From: Microbacterium sp. EST19A | GTDB lineage: Bacteria > Actinomycetota > Actinomycetes > Actinomycetales > Microbacteriaceae | DNA: 64,000 bases | Reading direction: 5' to 3' | Assembly (NCBI RefSeq): GCF_019969685.1 | Contig: NZ_JAHXYZ010000003.1 | Coordinates: 62,001-126,000, forward strand | Part shown: positions 1 through 8,591 of the stretch, piece after piece | Position numbering within the stretch: the first letter of the stretch is position 1 | Layout: each line of letters begins with the position of its first letter | Made by a program: the position numbers and the translations under genes | Notes under the pieces: generated by a model | The model's input: the letters and a program-made list of their open reading frames with translations, nothing else | Told to the model about the DNA's origin: nothing | Databases searched by the model: none

Positions 1-47
1 CGCGAAGCGGAGGGGGATCAGAGCCGAAGGTCACCCCGAGAAAGATC

Positions 48-986
48 ATGAACCTCCGCGATATCCACACCCCCGTCCTGCTCGACCGCTGCGTCGAGCT
101 GCTCGCTCCCGCCCTCCAGGCCGACGGAGCCGTCCTCGTCGACGCCACCCTCGGCATGGGCGGCCACTCCGAGGCGCTCCTCGAGCGCTTCCCCCGCATC
201 CGGCTCGTCGGACTCGACCGGGACACGGACGCTCTCCGCATCGCCGGGGAGCGTCTCGCTCGTTTCGCAGATCGCATCACCCTCGTCCACACCGTCTACG
301 ACGAGATCGGCCTGCATGCGCAGGGCGCAGCCGGCATCCTCTTCGACCTCGGTGTCTCCTCGCTGCAACTCGACGAGGCCGAGCGCGGATTCGCGTACTC
401 GAAGGACGCTCCGCTCGACATGCGGATGGATCAGACCAACGGCGTCACCGCCGCCGACGTGATCGCCACCTACAGCGAAGGCAACCTGCGTCGCATCTTC
501 GAGCGCTACGGCGAGGAGAAGCTCGCAGGAAGGTACGCGCGCTTCATCATCGAGGCACGGCAGAAGAAGCCGATCACCCGCTCCGGTGAGCTCGTCGACA
601 TCCTCCAGGCCGCGACCCCGGCGGCGGCCCAGCGCGCCGGTCACCCGGCGAAGCGGGTCTTCCAGGCGCTGCGCATCGAGGTCAACACCGAACTGAACGT
701 GCTCGCCGATGCGATCCCGTCGGCCATGGATGCCCTGAGCGTCGGCGGCCGCATCGTCGTGATGTCGTACCAGTCGCTGGAGGACCGCCTCGTCAAGCAG
801 GCGTTCGCCGCAGCATCCGCCTCCACCGCTCCGGCCGGACTGCCGGTCGAGCTCCCCGAGCACGCTCCGCGCTTCCGCATCATCACCAAGGGCGCCGAGC
901 TCGCCGACGACGACGAGCGGGCACGCAACCCGCGTGCGATCCCGGTGCGCCTGCGCGCCACCGAGAAACTGCGGGAGAGCGCATGA
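48..986 (+). CDS. rsmH: 16S rRNA (cytosine1402-N4)-methyltransferase RsmH (MraW)
   Basis: Cytoplasmic SAM-dependent enzyme that N4-methylates C1402 in the decoding centre of 16S rRNA; conventionally near the head of the dcw cluster. The 312-residue product has the family length. The SAM-binding motif LGMGGHSEALL lies near residues 35-45, followed by GLDRDTDAL, and SYQSLEDRLVK is near the C-terminus. The frame is open upstream of the chosen ATG as far as the window edge, so an earlier start is not excluded, but this ATG begins right at the conserved N-terminus. The stop overlaps the ftsL start (ATGA), indicating translational coupling. The 47 bases before it hold nothing I can assign; mraZ probably lies just outside the window. 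Confidence 0.97.
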   Translation: MNLRDIHTPVLLDRCVELLAPALQADGAVLVDATLGMGGHSEALLERFPRIRLVGLDRDTDALRIAGERLARFADRITLVHTVYDEIGLHAQGAAGILFDLGVSSLQLDEAERGFAYSKDAPLDMRMDQTNGVTAADVIATYSEGNLRRIFERYGEEKLAGRYARFIIEARQKKPITRSGELVDILQAATPAAAQRAGHPAKRVFQALRIEVNTELNVLADAIPSAMDALSVGGRIVVMSYQSLEDRLVKQAFAAASASTAPAGLPVELPEHAPRFRIITKGAELADDDERARNPRAIPVRLRATEKLRESA

Positions 987-1549
987 GCCTGAACGCCACC
1001 GTCCGCACGACGGTCCAGCCGGTCGCACCGGCACCCGCACGCACGCCGCAGCGCCGTCTGCAGCCCGTCACCCGCACGACGGCGCGCCGCAAGCCCAAGC
1101 TCGCCTACGCCCTCATCGCGCTCGGGGGAGCCCTCGCGATCGGCGCCGCTCAGATCGGACTGTCCCTCGCGATCACGCAGGACTCGTTCGCGCTGGCGGA
1201 CCTCGCCTCGCAGCAGCGCGAACTCGACCTGCGCACGCACGCGCTCCAGGAGGAACTGACCGGACTGAGCTCCCCGCAGGTGCTCGCGACCGGGGCGGCG
1301 GGCCTCGGCATGGTCGTGGCCGGCTCTCCCTCCTACCTCCGCCTGAGCGACGGGGCCGTGTTCGGCACCGGTGCCGGCGCGGACTGGACGTCGACCGTCG
1401 ATCCGGCGGGCGCCGGCGCGGTCGGCAACGCGCTGATCACCGCGCCGCCGCCCGAGACCCCGGTGGCCGAGGACGGCACCACCGTCCCGACCACGCAGGA
1501 CCTCCCTCCCGCCATCACCGACGGGCTTCCGAGCCCGACCACCCACTGA
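983..1549 (+). CDS. ftsL: FtsL-like cell division protein (membrane-anchored coiled coil)
   Basis: Small bitopic divisome protein; in other bacteria FtsL works with FtsB and FtsQ to activate FtsWI. The 188-residue product has a basic, Arg/Pro-rich cytoplasmic tail (residues 1-36), one membrane segment (about 38-62), then a short helical coiled-coil stretch (about 65-95) rich in Gln, Glu and Leu. The C-terminus is low-complexity Pro/Thr/Gly. Sequence identity in this family is weak, so the name rests mainly on position between rsmH and ftsI, topology and size. It starts inside the rsmH stop codon (ATGA overlap). The gap to ftsI is 33 bases. Confidence 0.82.
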   Translation: MSLNATVRTTVQPVAPAPARTPQRRLQPVTRTTARRKPKLAYALIALGGALAIGAAQIGLSLAITQDSFALADLASQQRELDLRTHALQEELTGLSSPQVLATGAAGLGMVVAGSPSYLRLSDGAVFGTGAGADWTSTVDPAGAGAVGNALITAPPPETPVAEDGTTVPTTQDLPPAITDGLPSPTTH

Positions 1550-1582
1550 CCTTCCGACTGCACCGATCGACGGAGAGATCGC

Positions 1583-3349
1583 ATGACGACAAGAGCCACC
1601 CGCGGCCCCCGGCGACGCACCGTCGTCGCCCTCGCCGTCATCCTCACGGTGCTGGCGACCTTCGTGGTGCGACTCGTCGACATCCAGGTGGTGAGCGCCG
1701 ACGAGCACGTCTCCGACTCGCTCCAGCACCTCGGCGCCGGTGACAAGATCTCCGGACAGCGCGGCTCGATCGTCGACTCCGGCGGCACGGTGCTCGCCTC
1801 GAGCGTGATGGTCTACGACGCGCAGCTCAGCCCCAAGGTGATCATGCTCCTCGAGGACAACGATCCCGAGCTGCCATGGGCCGAAGCGTCCGAGAAGATC
1901 GCCGCGGTCACAGGGCAGACCGGTGACGAGGTGCGCACCATCGTGGCCGACGCCCTGGCCGCGGACGCCGAGAGCCAGTACGCGCCGCTGAAGAAGTCGC
2001 TCACCACCGAGCAGTACATCGAGCTCCGGGACCTGAAGCTCTCGTACCTGCACTTCGAGGCCAGGGAGACGCGTGTCTACCCGAACGGCGCCGTCGCGGG
2101 CAACGTCCTCGGGTTCCTCGACAACTCGGGGTCGGCGCAGGCCGGCATCGAGCAGATGGAGGAGAGCTGCCTCGCCCCGGTCGACGGCGAGGAGTCCTAC
2201 CGCATCGGCAAGGACGGCGTCGTGATCCCCGGCAGTGAGCGCATCGTCGATGCCGTGAACGGCGGCACCGTTCAGCTCACGATCAACAGCGACCTCAACT
2301 GGTACCTGCAGCAGATGATCGCCGAAGAGGCGCAGAAGCAGGGCGCGAAGGGCGGCACGGTCACGGTCGTCGAGGTGAAGACCGGGAAGATCCGCGCGGC
2401 CGCCGAGTGGCCGGCGATGGACCCCAACGACCTCGACTCGTCGACGCCCGAGACGCGGTACAGCCAGATCTTCCACAAGGACTTCGAGCCCGGATCCACG
2501 TTCAAGGCCATCACCGCAGCCGCTGCGATCGAAGGCGCGGGCCTGACGCCGCTCAGCACCGTCACCGCGTCGTCGCGAGAGACGTTCCCCAACGGCGCGG
2601 TCATCAACGACTCGTTCAACCACCCGGCGTACAACTACACGCTCGCGGGCGGCCTCATCGACTCGTCCAACGTGGCCCTGTCGAAGTTCGGCACGATGGT
2701 CAGCCCCGACGTCCGCTACGACTACCTGCAGAAGTTCGGCGTCGGCGAGAAGACGCTCGGCTTCCCGTCCGAGGTCGGTGGCATCCTGCACCCCGTCAGC
2801 GACTGGGACAACCAGTCGCTCTACACGACCACGTTCGGCCAGTACTTCACGGTGACCGCGCCGCAGCTCGCCGGCGCCTACCAGGCGATCGCGAACGGCG
2901 GCGAGAAGATCGACCTGTCCCTGATCGAGTCGTGCACCGGATCCGACGGCACCGTCGTCACTCCCGATGCCCCCGCGCATCAGCAGGTCGTGGCCGAGAA
3001 GACGGCCGCGGAGCTCACGCAGATGCTCGAGAACGTCGCCGTCCAGGGCGGCAACGCCGATCGGATCCAGGTGCCGGGCTACCGGGTGACCAGCAAGACC
3101 GGTACGGCGCAGGTCTCCGACGGCAACGGCGGCTACAAGGCCGGGGTGTACTACACCAGCATGGTGGGCTTCGCACCGGTGGACGACCCCCAGTACGTGG
3201 TCGTGGTCACCCTCGACGAGCCGACTAAGGTTGTATCGTCCGCGGCCACCGCATCCGCCTTCCAGAAGGCGATGACGCAGGTGATGAAGACCTATCGCGT
3301 GATGCCGTCCACCATCCCCATGGACGCGCTCCTTCCCAAATTCGGATAG
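1583..3349 (+). CDS. ftsI: Peptidoglycan D,D-transpeptidase FtsI (class B PBP, PBP3-like)
   Basis: Septal peptidoglycan cross-linking enzyme, anchored in the membrane and acting outside the cell with FtsW. The 588-residue product has a short basic N-terminus, one membrane anchor (about 13-31), a PBP dimerisation domain and a transpeptidase domain. All three penicillin-binding motifs are visible: the SxxK nucleophile in PGSTFK (Ser305), SxN in DSSNVAL (Ser361-x-Asn363), and KTG in SKTGTAQ (Lys505). No PASTA repeats follow; the protein ends soon after the catalytic domain. A GGAGAG-like ribosome site precedes the ATG. The next gene is murF; the murE normally placed here is missing (see findings). 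Confidence 0.96.
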   Translation: MTTRATRGPRRRTVVALAVILTVLATFVVRLVDIQVVSADEHVSDSLQHLGAGDKISGQRGSIVDSGGTVLASSVMVYDAQLSPKVIMLLEDNDPELPWAEASEKIAAVTGQTGDEVRTIVADALAADAESQYAPLKKSLTTEQYIELRDLKLSYLHFEARETRVYPNGAVAGNVLGFLDNSGSAQAGIEQMEESCLAPVDGEESYRIGKDGVVIPGSERIVDAVNGGTVQLTINSDLNWYLQQMIAEEAQKQGAKGGTVTVVEVKTGKIRAAAEWPAMDPNDLDSSTPETRYSQIFHKDFEPGSTFKAITAAAAIEGAGLTPLSTVTASSRETFPNGAVINDSFNHPAYNYTLAGGLIDSSNVALSKFGTMVSPDVRYDYLQKFGVGEKTLGFPSEVGGILHPVSDWDNQSLYTTTFGQYFTVTAPQLAGAYQAIANGGEKIDLSLIESCTGSDGTVVTPDAPAHQQVVAEKTAAELTQMLENVAVQGGNADRIQVPGYRVTSKTGTAQVSDGNGGYKAGVYYTSMVGFAPVDDPQYVVVVTLDEPTKVVSSAATASAFQKAMTQVMKTYRVMPSTIPMDALLPKFG

Positions 3350-3376
3350 TCGGCGAGAGCCGCGCACGGAGATGAC

Positions 3377-4789
3377 ATGATCGCCCTGACGCTCGCTGAG
3401 ATCACCGCCGCAGTCGGCGGTGATCTGCGCGTCGCCGGAGAACACACGGCGGCGACGGTCGTCGACGGCGTCGTCGACACGGACTCGCGGAACATGGTGC
3501 CCGGGTCGATCTTCGTGGCGAAGCCCGGCGCCGAGACCGACGGACACCGGTTCGTCGGCGCAGCCGTCGAGGCCGGAGCCGCGCTGGCGATCGTCGAGCA
3601 TGTCGTGGATGTCGCCGTGTCGCAGATCATCGTCCCCGACGCGGTCGCGGCTCTGGGCGCCCTCGCCAAGGACGTGGTGGCCCGCGTGCGCGCCGGCGGC
3701 GACCTCCGCATCGTCGGCATCACCGGATCGAACGGCAAGACCACCACGAAGAACTTCCTCGCACGCATCCTCGAGGACGAGGGCGAGACCGTCGCTCCCG
3801 TCAACTCCTTCAACAACGAGGTCGGCGCGCCGGTCACCATGCTGCGTCTCACGCACAGCACGCGGTTCCTGGTGAGCGAGTTCGGCGCGGCCGCTCCGGG
3901 CAGCATCGCGCACCTCGCGGGACTCGTCGAGCCCGATGTCGCGGTCGTGCTGATGGTCGGCTTGGCGCACGCCGGCGGCTTCGGCGGCATCGAGGAGACG
4001 GCCAAGGCGAAGGCCGAGCTGGTCGCCGCGGCGAAGACCTCGGGCACAGCGGTGCTGAACATCGACGACGCCCGTGTCGCCGCGATGCAGCAGCTGGCGC
4101 GAGACCGCGGTCTGCGCGTGGTCGGCTTCGGGCAGAGCAGCGCCGCCGACGTGCAGGCCCACGACATCGTCGTCACGGCATCCGGCACCACCTGCGAGAT
4201 CGAGGCGGGCGGAGAGCGGATCCCGCTGCACCTGCGCGTGCTCGGCGCGCACCACATCACGAACGCCCTCGCGGCGATCGCGGCGGCCGGCGTGCTCGGC
4301 GTGCCGCTCGCGGATGCCGTCGCCCGTCTGGAGACGGTCGAGATCGCTGAGCGCTGGCGCATGCAGCCTCTGGGAAACGATCGCGTGCGCATCATCAACG
4401 ATGCCTACAACGCCAGCCCCGACTCGATGGCCGCGGCGCTGCGCACGCTCGCCCAGATCACCGCCCCCGAGGAGCGCACGGTCGCCGTCCTCGGCGCGAT
4501 GAGCGAACTCGGCGAGGCCGCAGGGGAGGAGCATGACCGGATCGGACTTCTCGCCGTGCGCCTGAACATCCAGCGGATCGTCGTCGTCGGCCCCGAGGCC
4601 AGGAGGCTCTATCTCTCCGCGGTCGGCGAGGGCTCCTGGGACAGCGAGGCCGTGCACCTGCCCGACCAGGACGCCGCCTTCGAGTACCTCCGCACGGAGC
4701 TCCGCGACGGAGATCGCGTGCTCGTGAAGTCATCTAATTCCGTGGGCCTCCGGCATCTCGGCGATCGTCTGGGAGAATTGTTCTCGTGA
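3377..4789 (+). CDS. murF: UDP-N-acetylmuramoyl-tripeptide--D-alanyl-D-alanine ligase MurF
   Basis: ATP-dependent cytoplasmic ligase that adds D-Ala-D-Ala to UDP-MurNAc-tripeptide, completing the pentapeptide precursor. The 470-residue product has the three Mur-ligase domains: an N-terminal UDP-binding domain, the P-loop GITGSNGKTTTKNF (about residues 114-127), and a C-terminal domain. The MurF signature INDAYNASPDSM is near residues 340-351 and separates it from MurE or MurD. A GGAG ribosome site lies 6 bases before the ATG. The stop overlaps the mraY start (GTGA). Confidence 0.97.
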   Translation: MIALTLAEITAAVGGDLRVAGEHTAATVVDGVVDTDSRNMVPGSIFVAKPGAETDGHRFVGAAVEAGAALAIVEHVVDVAVSQIIVPDAVAALGALAKDVVARVRAGGDLRIVGITGSNGKTTTKNFLARILEDEGETVAPVNSFNNEVGAPVTMLRLTHSTRFLVSEFGAAAPGSIAHLAGLVEPDVAVVLMVGLAHAGGFGGIEETAKAKAELVAAAKTSGTAVLNIDDARVAAMQQLARDRGLRVVGFGQSSAADVQAHDIVVTASGTTCEIEAGGERIPLHLRVLGAHHITNALAAIAAAGVLGVPLADAVARLETVEIAERWRMQPLGNDRVRIINDAYNASPDSMAAALRTLAQITAPEERTVAVLGAMSELGEAAGEEHDRIGLLAVRLNIQRIVVVGPEARRLYLSAVGEGSWDSEAVHLPDQDAAFEYLRTELRDGDRVLVKSSNSVGLRHLGDRLGELFS

Positions 4790-5892
4790 GGTCTCTCATC
4801 ATGGCGGCGGCGATCTCGCTCGCCTTCACCCTGTTCCTGACTCCCGTGTTCCTCCGGCTCTTCCGGAAGTGGGGGTGGGGGCAGGTCATCCGCACCCCGG
4901 AAGCCGTCGAGAACCCCAGCCACGAGGCGAAGCGCGGCACCCCGACGATGGGCGGCGTCATCTTCATCGCCGGCTCGATCATCGGGTACTTCACCGGGGT
5001 CTTCGTCAGCGGCGAGGTGCCGGCGCTGTCGGCGCTCCTCGTGATCTGGCTGATGGTCGGATTCGGCGCGGTCGGCTTCATCGACGACTACATGAAGGTG
5101 CGCAGCCAGCGCAGTCTCGGCCTGTCCGGCTGGCGCAAGGTCATCGGCCAGCTGCTCGTCATCGTCCCCTTCGGCATCGTGGCGCTCAACTTCCCGAACA
5201 AATTCGGGCAGACGCCCGCGAGCGGGGCGATCTCACTGTTCCGCGACTTCACCTGGCTGGATCTGTTCGCGTTCGGGGTGATCCTCGGCTGGATCCTGTA
5301 CCTCGCGTGGATCGCCGTCATCGGCGTCGCGACGTCGAACAGCGTCAACCTGACCGATGGACTCGACGGGCTCGCCGCGGGCGCCGGCGTCATCGTGGTG
5401 GGCGCGTACAGCGTGATCGCGTTCTGGCAGTTCAAGCAGCCCTGCATCGGCGGCGACCCGGGCTCCCTGGGCGGATGCTACGAGGTGCGCGACCCGTTCA
5501 ACCTGGCCGTCATCGCCGCGTCGTTCGCCGCGGGACTGATCGGCTTCCTCTGGTGGAACGCCCCGAAGGCGAAGGTCTTCATGGGCGACGTCGGATCGAT
5601 GGCGATCGGCGGTGTGATCACCGCCATGGCGATCCTCACCCGCACCGAACTGCTGCTCCTCGTGATCGCCGGCGTCTTCGTCCTGTCGTCCGGCTCGGTG
5701 ATCCTGCAGCGGACCTATTTCAAGATCACGCGCGGCAAGCGACTGTTCCTCATGAGCCCCTTCCACCATCACCTGGAGATGCGCGGCTGGTCGGAGATCA
5801 CGATCGTGGTGCGCATGTGGATCATCGCCGGCCTCCTCGCGGTGTCGGCCATCGGCCTGTTCTACGTCGAGTGGCTCACGCGTGTCGGCTGA
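4786..5892 (+). CDS. mraY: Phospho-N-acetylmuramoyl-pentapeptide transferase MraY
   Basis: Integral membrane enzyme that transfers phospho-MurNAc-pentapeptide from UDP to undecaprenyl phosphate, forming lipid I. The 368-residue product has about ten membrane segments. Signature motifs are present: the Asp pair in FIDDYMK (about 97-103), NSVNLTDGLDGLAAG (about 185-199), MGDVGSMAIGG and the histidine cluster SPFHHHLEMRGW. The start is a GTG inside the murF stop (GTGA); an internal ATG lies five codons later but has poorer coupling geometry. The 3' end overlaps murD by 11 bases. Confidence 0.97.
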   Translation: MRSLIMAAAISLAFTLFLTPVFLRLFRKWGWGQVIRTPEAVENPSHEAKRGTPTMGGVIFIAGSIIGYFTGVFVSGEVPALSALLVIWLMVGFGAVGFIDDYMKVRSQRSLGLSGWRKVIGQLLVIVPFGIVALNFPNKFGQTPASGAISLFRDFTWLDLFAFGVILGWILYLAWIAVIGVATSNSVNLTDGLDGLAAGAGVIVVGAYSVIAFWQFKQPCIGGDPGSLGGCYEVRDPFNLAVIAASFAAGLIGFLWWNAPKAKVFMGDVGSMAIGGVITAMAILTRTELLLLVIAGVFVLSSGSVILQRTYFKITRGKRLFLMSPFHHHLEMRGWSEITIVVRMWIIAGLLAVSAIGLFYVEWLTRVG

Positions 5893-7417
5893 TCGCCTGA
5901 GCACACTCACCAGCTGGCACGCCGATTGGCGCGGGCTCCGCGTGGCGGTGCTCGGCCTCTCGATGACGGGCTTCTCGGTGGCGGACACGCTCGCCGAGCT
6001 CGGCTCCGACGTCCTGGTGCTCAGCGAGTCCGCCGAAGAGGAGTACGAGCGGCTGCTGCCGGTGATCGGCGCACGGCTCGAGCTGGGTTCCCTCGCCGAA
6101 GTGCCGGCGTCGCTCGTCGAGTTCCGACCCGACGTCGTGATCGCCTCCCCGGGCTTCTCGCCGTCGCATCCGCTGATCCGTTGGGCGCAGGAGTCGGACG
6201 TCGCGATCTGGGGCGATGTCGAACTGGCCTGGCGTCTGCGCGACAAGGTGCTCCGGGCGGACGGCACCCCTGCCGACTGGGTGCTCATCACCGGCACGAA
6301 CGGCAAGACGACCACGACGCAGCTCACCGCATCGCTGCTCGTCGAGGGCGGCCTCCGCGCCGCGCCGTGCGGCAACATCGGTGTGCCGGTCCTCGACGCC
6401 GTGCGCGACCCCGCGGGATTCGATGTGCTCGTCGTCGAGCTCTCCAGCCACCAGCTCTGGTACCTCGGTCAGTCGAGGCCCGAGGGGCAGCTGTATCCGT
6501 ACGCCTCGGTGTGTCTCAACCTCGCCGACGACCACCTGGTCTGGCACGGGAGCGCGGCGGCGTACCGCGACGCGAAGGCCGTCGTCTACCGGAACACCCG
6601 GGTCGCCTGCGTCTACAACAAGGCGGATGCCGCCACTCGGCTCATGGTCGAGGAGGCGGAGGTCGTCGAGGGCGCCCGTGCCATCGGATTCGACCTCGGC
6701 ATCCCGGGCCCCAGCGACGTCGGCATCGTCGAGGGGCTGATCGTGGATCGCGCGTTCCTCGACGATCGAGCCCGCAGCGCGCTCGAGCTGACGACGATCG
6801 CCGATCTCGACAGCGCCGGGCTCGCCGCTCCGCACATCGTGCAGAACATCCTCGCCGCGAGCGCGCTCGCGCGCTCGCTCGGCACGGAGCCCGCCGCGAT
6901 CCACGCCGCGCTGCAGCGCTTCGAGCTCGACGCGCACCGCATCCAGGTCATCGCGCGGCATGCGGGCGTGATCTGGGTCGACGATTCCAAGGCGACCAAC
7001 CCTCACGCGGCGGCATCCTCGCTGCGCGCATACCCGGGCGCCGTGTGGATCGTGGGTGGAGATCTGAAGGGTGTCGACATCGCAGAACTGGTCGCCGACG
7101 TCGGATCCACGGCTCGCGCCGCCGTCGTGATCGGGGTGGAACGGGGTGACGTCGTCGCGGCATTCCGACGACACGCGCCCGTGGTCCCGGTGTTCGAGGT
7201 GGATGCTGGCGAGACTGGACAGGTCATGAACCGTGTCGTGGAGATCGCGGCGGGGGTCGTCGGCGACGAGGGCACAGTTCTGCTGGCCCCGGCGGCGGCA
7301 TCCTTCGACCAGTTCTCCAGCTACGCGGATCGCGGACACCGCTTCGCCGAGGCGGTGCGGGACTGGATCGACCGGGGGAGCGCCGATGACGCAGGTATCC
7401 CGCCCTCCGGGGTCTGA
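5882..7417 (+). CDS. murD: UDP-N-acetylmuramoyl-L-alanine--D-glutamate ligase MurD
   Basis: Cytoplasmic ligase adding D-glutamate to UDP-MurNAc-L-Ala. The 511-residue product is slightly longer than the usual 440-480. It has an N-terminal Rossmann-like domain (VAVLGLSMTGFSVADTLAELG), the ATP loop ITGTNGKTTTTQLTASLL (about 137-154) and the C-terminal motif VDDSKATNPHAA. The GTG start lies 11 bases inside mraY. The 3' end overlaps the start of ftsW by about 32 bases, a tight arrangement typical of the dcw operon. Confidence 0.96.
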   Translation: MSADRLSTLTSWHADWRGLRVAVLGLSMTGFSVADTLAELGSDVLVLSESAEEEYERLLPVIGARLELGSLAEVPASLVEFRPDVVIASPGFSPSHPLIRWAQESDVAIWGDVELAWRLRDKVLRADGTPADWVLITGTNGKTTTTQLTASLLVEGGLRAAPCGNIGVPVLDAVRDPAGFDVLVVELSSHQLWYLGQSRPEGQLYPYASVCLNLADDHLVWHGSAAAYRDAKAVVYRNTRVACVYNKADAATRLMVEEAEVVEGARAIGFDLGIPGPSDVGIVEGLIVDRAFLDDRARSALELTTIADLDSAGLAAPHIVQNILAASALARSLGTEPAAIHAALQRFELDAHRIQVIARHAGVIWVDDSKATNPHAAASSLRAYPGAVWIVGGDLKGVDIAELVADVGSTARAAVVIGVERGDVVAAFRRHAPVVPVFEVDAGETGQVMNRVVEIAAGVVGDEGTVLLAPAAASFDQFSSYADRGHRFAEAVRDWIDRGSADDAGIPPSGV

Positions 7418-8591
7418 GTCCGGCGGACTCGCGGCGCGGGTCTCGCTCGGCCGCCGATTCACACCGGTGTCGACCGAGTTCCTGCTCATCGCGTCGACTG
7501 CTCTGCTGCTCACGCTCTTCGGTCTCGTCATGGTGCTGTCCGCCACGAGTGCGACCGCCGTCGCCGATGGTGCGAGCCCGATGGACGGCGCGCTGCGTCA
7601 AGGCGTGTTCGCCCTGCTCGGCATCCCACTGATGTTCCTCATCAGTCGCCTTCCGATCGCGTTCCTGAAGAAGATGGCCTGGCCGGCGCTCTTCGGTGCC
7701 GTGGCGCTCCAGATGCTCGTGTTCACTCCTCTCGGCATCGCCGACGGCGGAAACCGCAACTGGATCAAGATCGCCGGGTTCACCCTGCAGCCGTCCGAGT
7801 TCCTCAAGCTCGCACTCGCCCTGTGGATCGCGGCCGTGCTGCTGCGCAAGCGAACGATGCTCGGCACCTGGCATCACGTCTTCATCCCCGTCATCCCGGT
7901 CGGCGCGCTGGCGATCGGCACCGTCCTCGCGGGCAAGGACCTCGGTACCGCGATGGTGCTGGTCCTCATCCTCCTGGGATGCCTGTTCTTCTCCGGGGTG
8001 AAGCTCCGGCTGTTCATCATCCCGGTCATCCTCGGCGTCGTCGCGGTGCTCGCGTACGCGCTCTCGAGCGAGGACCGGATGCGCCGCATCACGGCGACCT
8101 GCGACGACATGTCCCTGTACTACACCGACTGCTACCAGTCGATCCACGGGATCTGGGGCATGGCGTCCGGCGGCATCTTCGGGCTCGGTCTCGGCAACTC
8201 GCAGGAGAAGTACGGGTGGCTTCCCGCGGCCGGCAACGACTTCATCTTCGCGATCGTCGGCGAGGAGCTCGGTCTGATCGGCTGCATCGTGGTGCTCGCG
8301 CTGTTCACGTTCTTCACCGTCGGGGCGTTCCACATCATCCGCAAGACGTCCGACCCGTTCATCCGTGTGGCCGCCGGCGGCATCACCGTGTGGATCGTCG
8401 GTCAGGCCGTGCTGAACATCGGTGTCGTCATCGGCGTCTTCCCGGTCATGGGCGTCCCGCTGCCGTTCATGTCCCAGGGCGGCACGGCCCTGCTCGCGGT
8501 GCTGATCGCCTGCGGCGTGCTGCTCGCGTTCGCGCGCACGCTCCCGGTGGAGGAGAAGCCCTCAGGCGCAGCCGGTAGGGTCACGAGGTGA
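7386..8591 (+). CDS. ftsW: Septal peptidoglycan glycosyltransferase FtsW
   Basis: SEDS-family polytopic membrane glycosyltransferase that polymerises lipid II at the septum with FtsI as partner. The start is placed at the ATG giving MTQVSRPPG (401 residues); the frame is open further upstream, but that stretch only shadows murD. About ten membrane segments begin near residue 33. SEDS-family stretches such as DGGNRNWIKIAGFTLQPSEF (about 119-138), GKDLGTAMV and the C-terminal PLPFMSQGGTALLA are present. The stop overlaps the murG start (GTGA). Confidence 0.95.
   Translation: MTQVSRPPGSESGGLAARVSLGRRFTPVSTEFLLIASTALLLTLFGLVMVLSATSATAVADGASPMDGALRQGVFALLGIPLMFLISRLPIAFLKKMAWPALFGAVALQMLVFTPLGIADGGNRNWIKIAGFTLQPSEFLKLALALWIAAVLLRKRTMLGTWHHVFIPVIPVGALAIGTVLAGKDLGTAMVLVLILLGCLFFSGVKLRLFIIPVILGVVAVLAYALSSEDRMRRITATCDDMSLYYTDCYQSIHGIWGMASGGIFGLGLGNSQEKYGWLPAAGNDFIFAIVGEELGLIGCIVVLALFTFFTVGAFHIIRKTSDPFIRVAAGGITVWIVGQAVLNIGVVIGVFPVMGVPLPFMSQGGTALLAVLIACGVLLAFARTLPVEEKPSGAAGRVTR

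Noticed and set aside
1..47. Possible 3' end of mraZ before rsmH
   Set aside because: A frame stays open to a TGA at 49-51, but its residues (REAEGDQSRRSPRERS) do not resemble an MraZ C-terminus; left unassigned.
641..4657. A 1338-codon minus-strand open frame across rsmH-ftsL-ftsI-murF
   Set aside because: Spans several convincingly real genes on the other strand, with no start context or recognisable motif; a GC-bias artefact.
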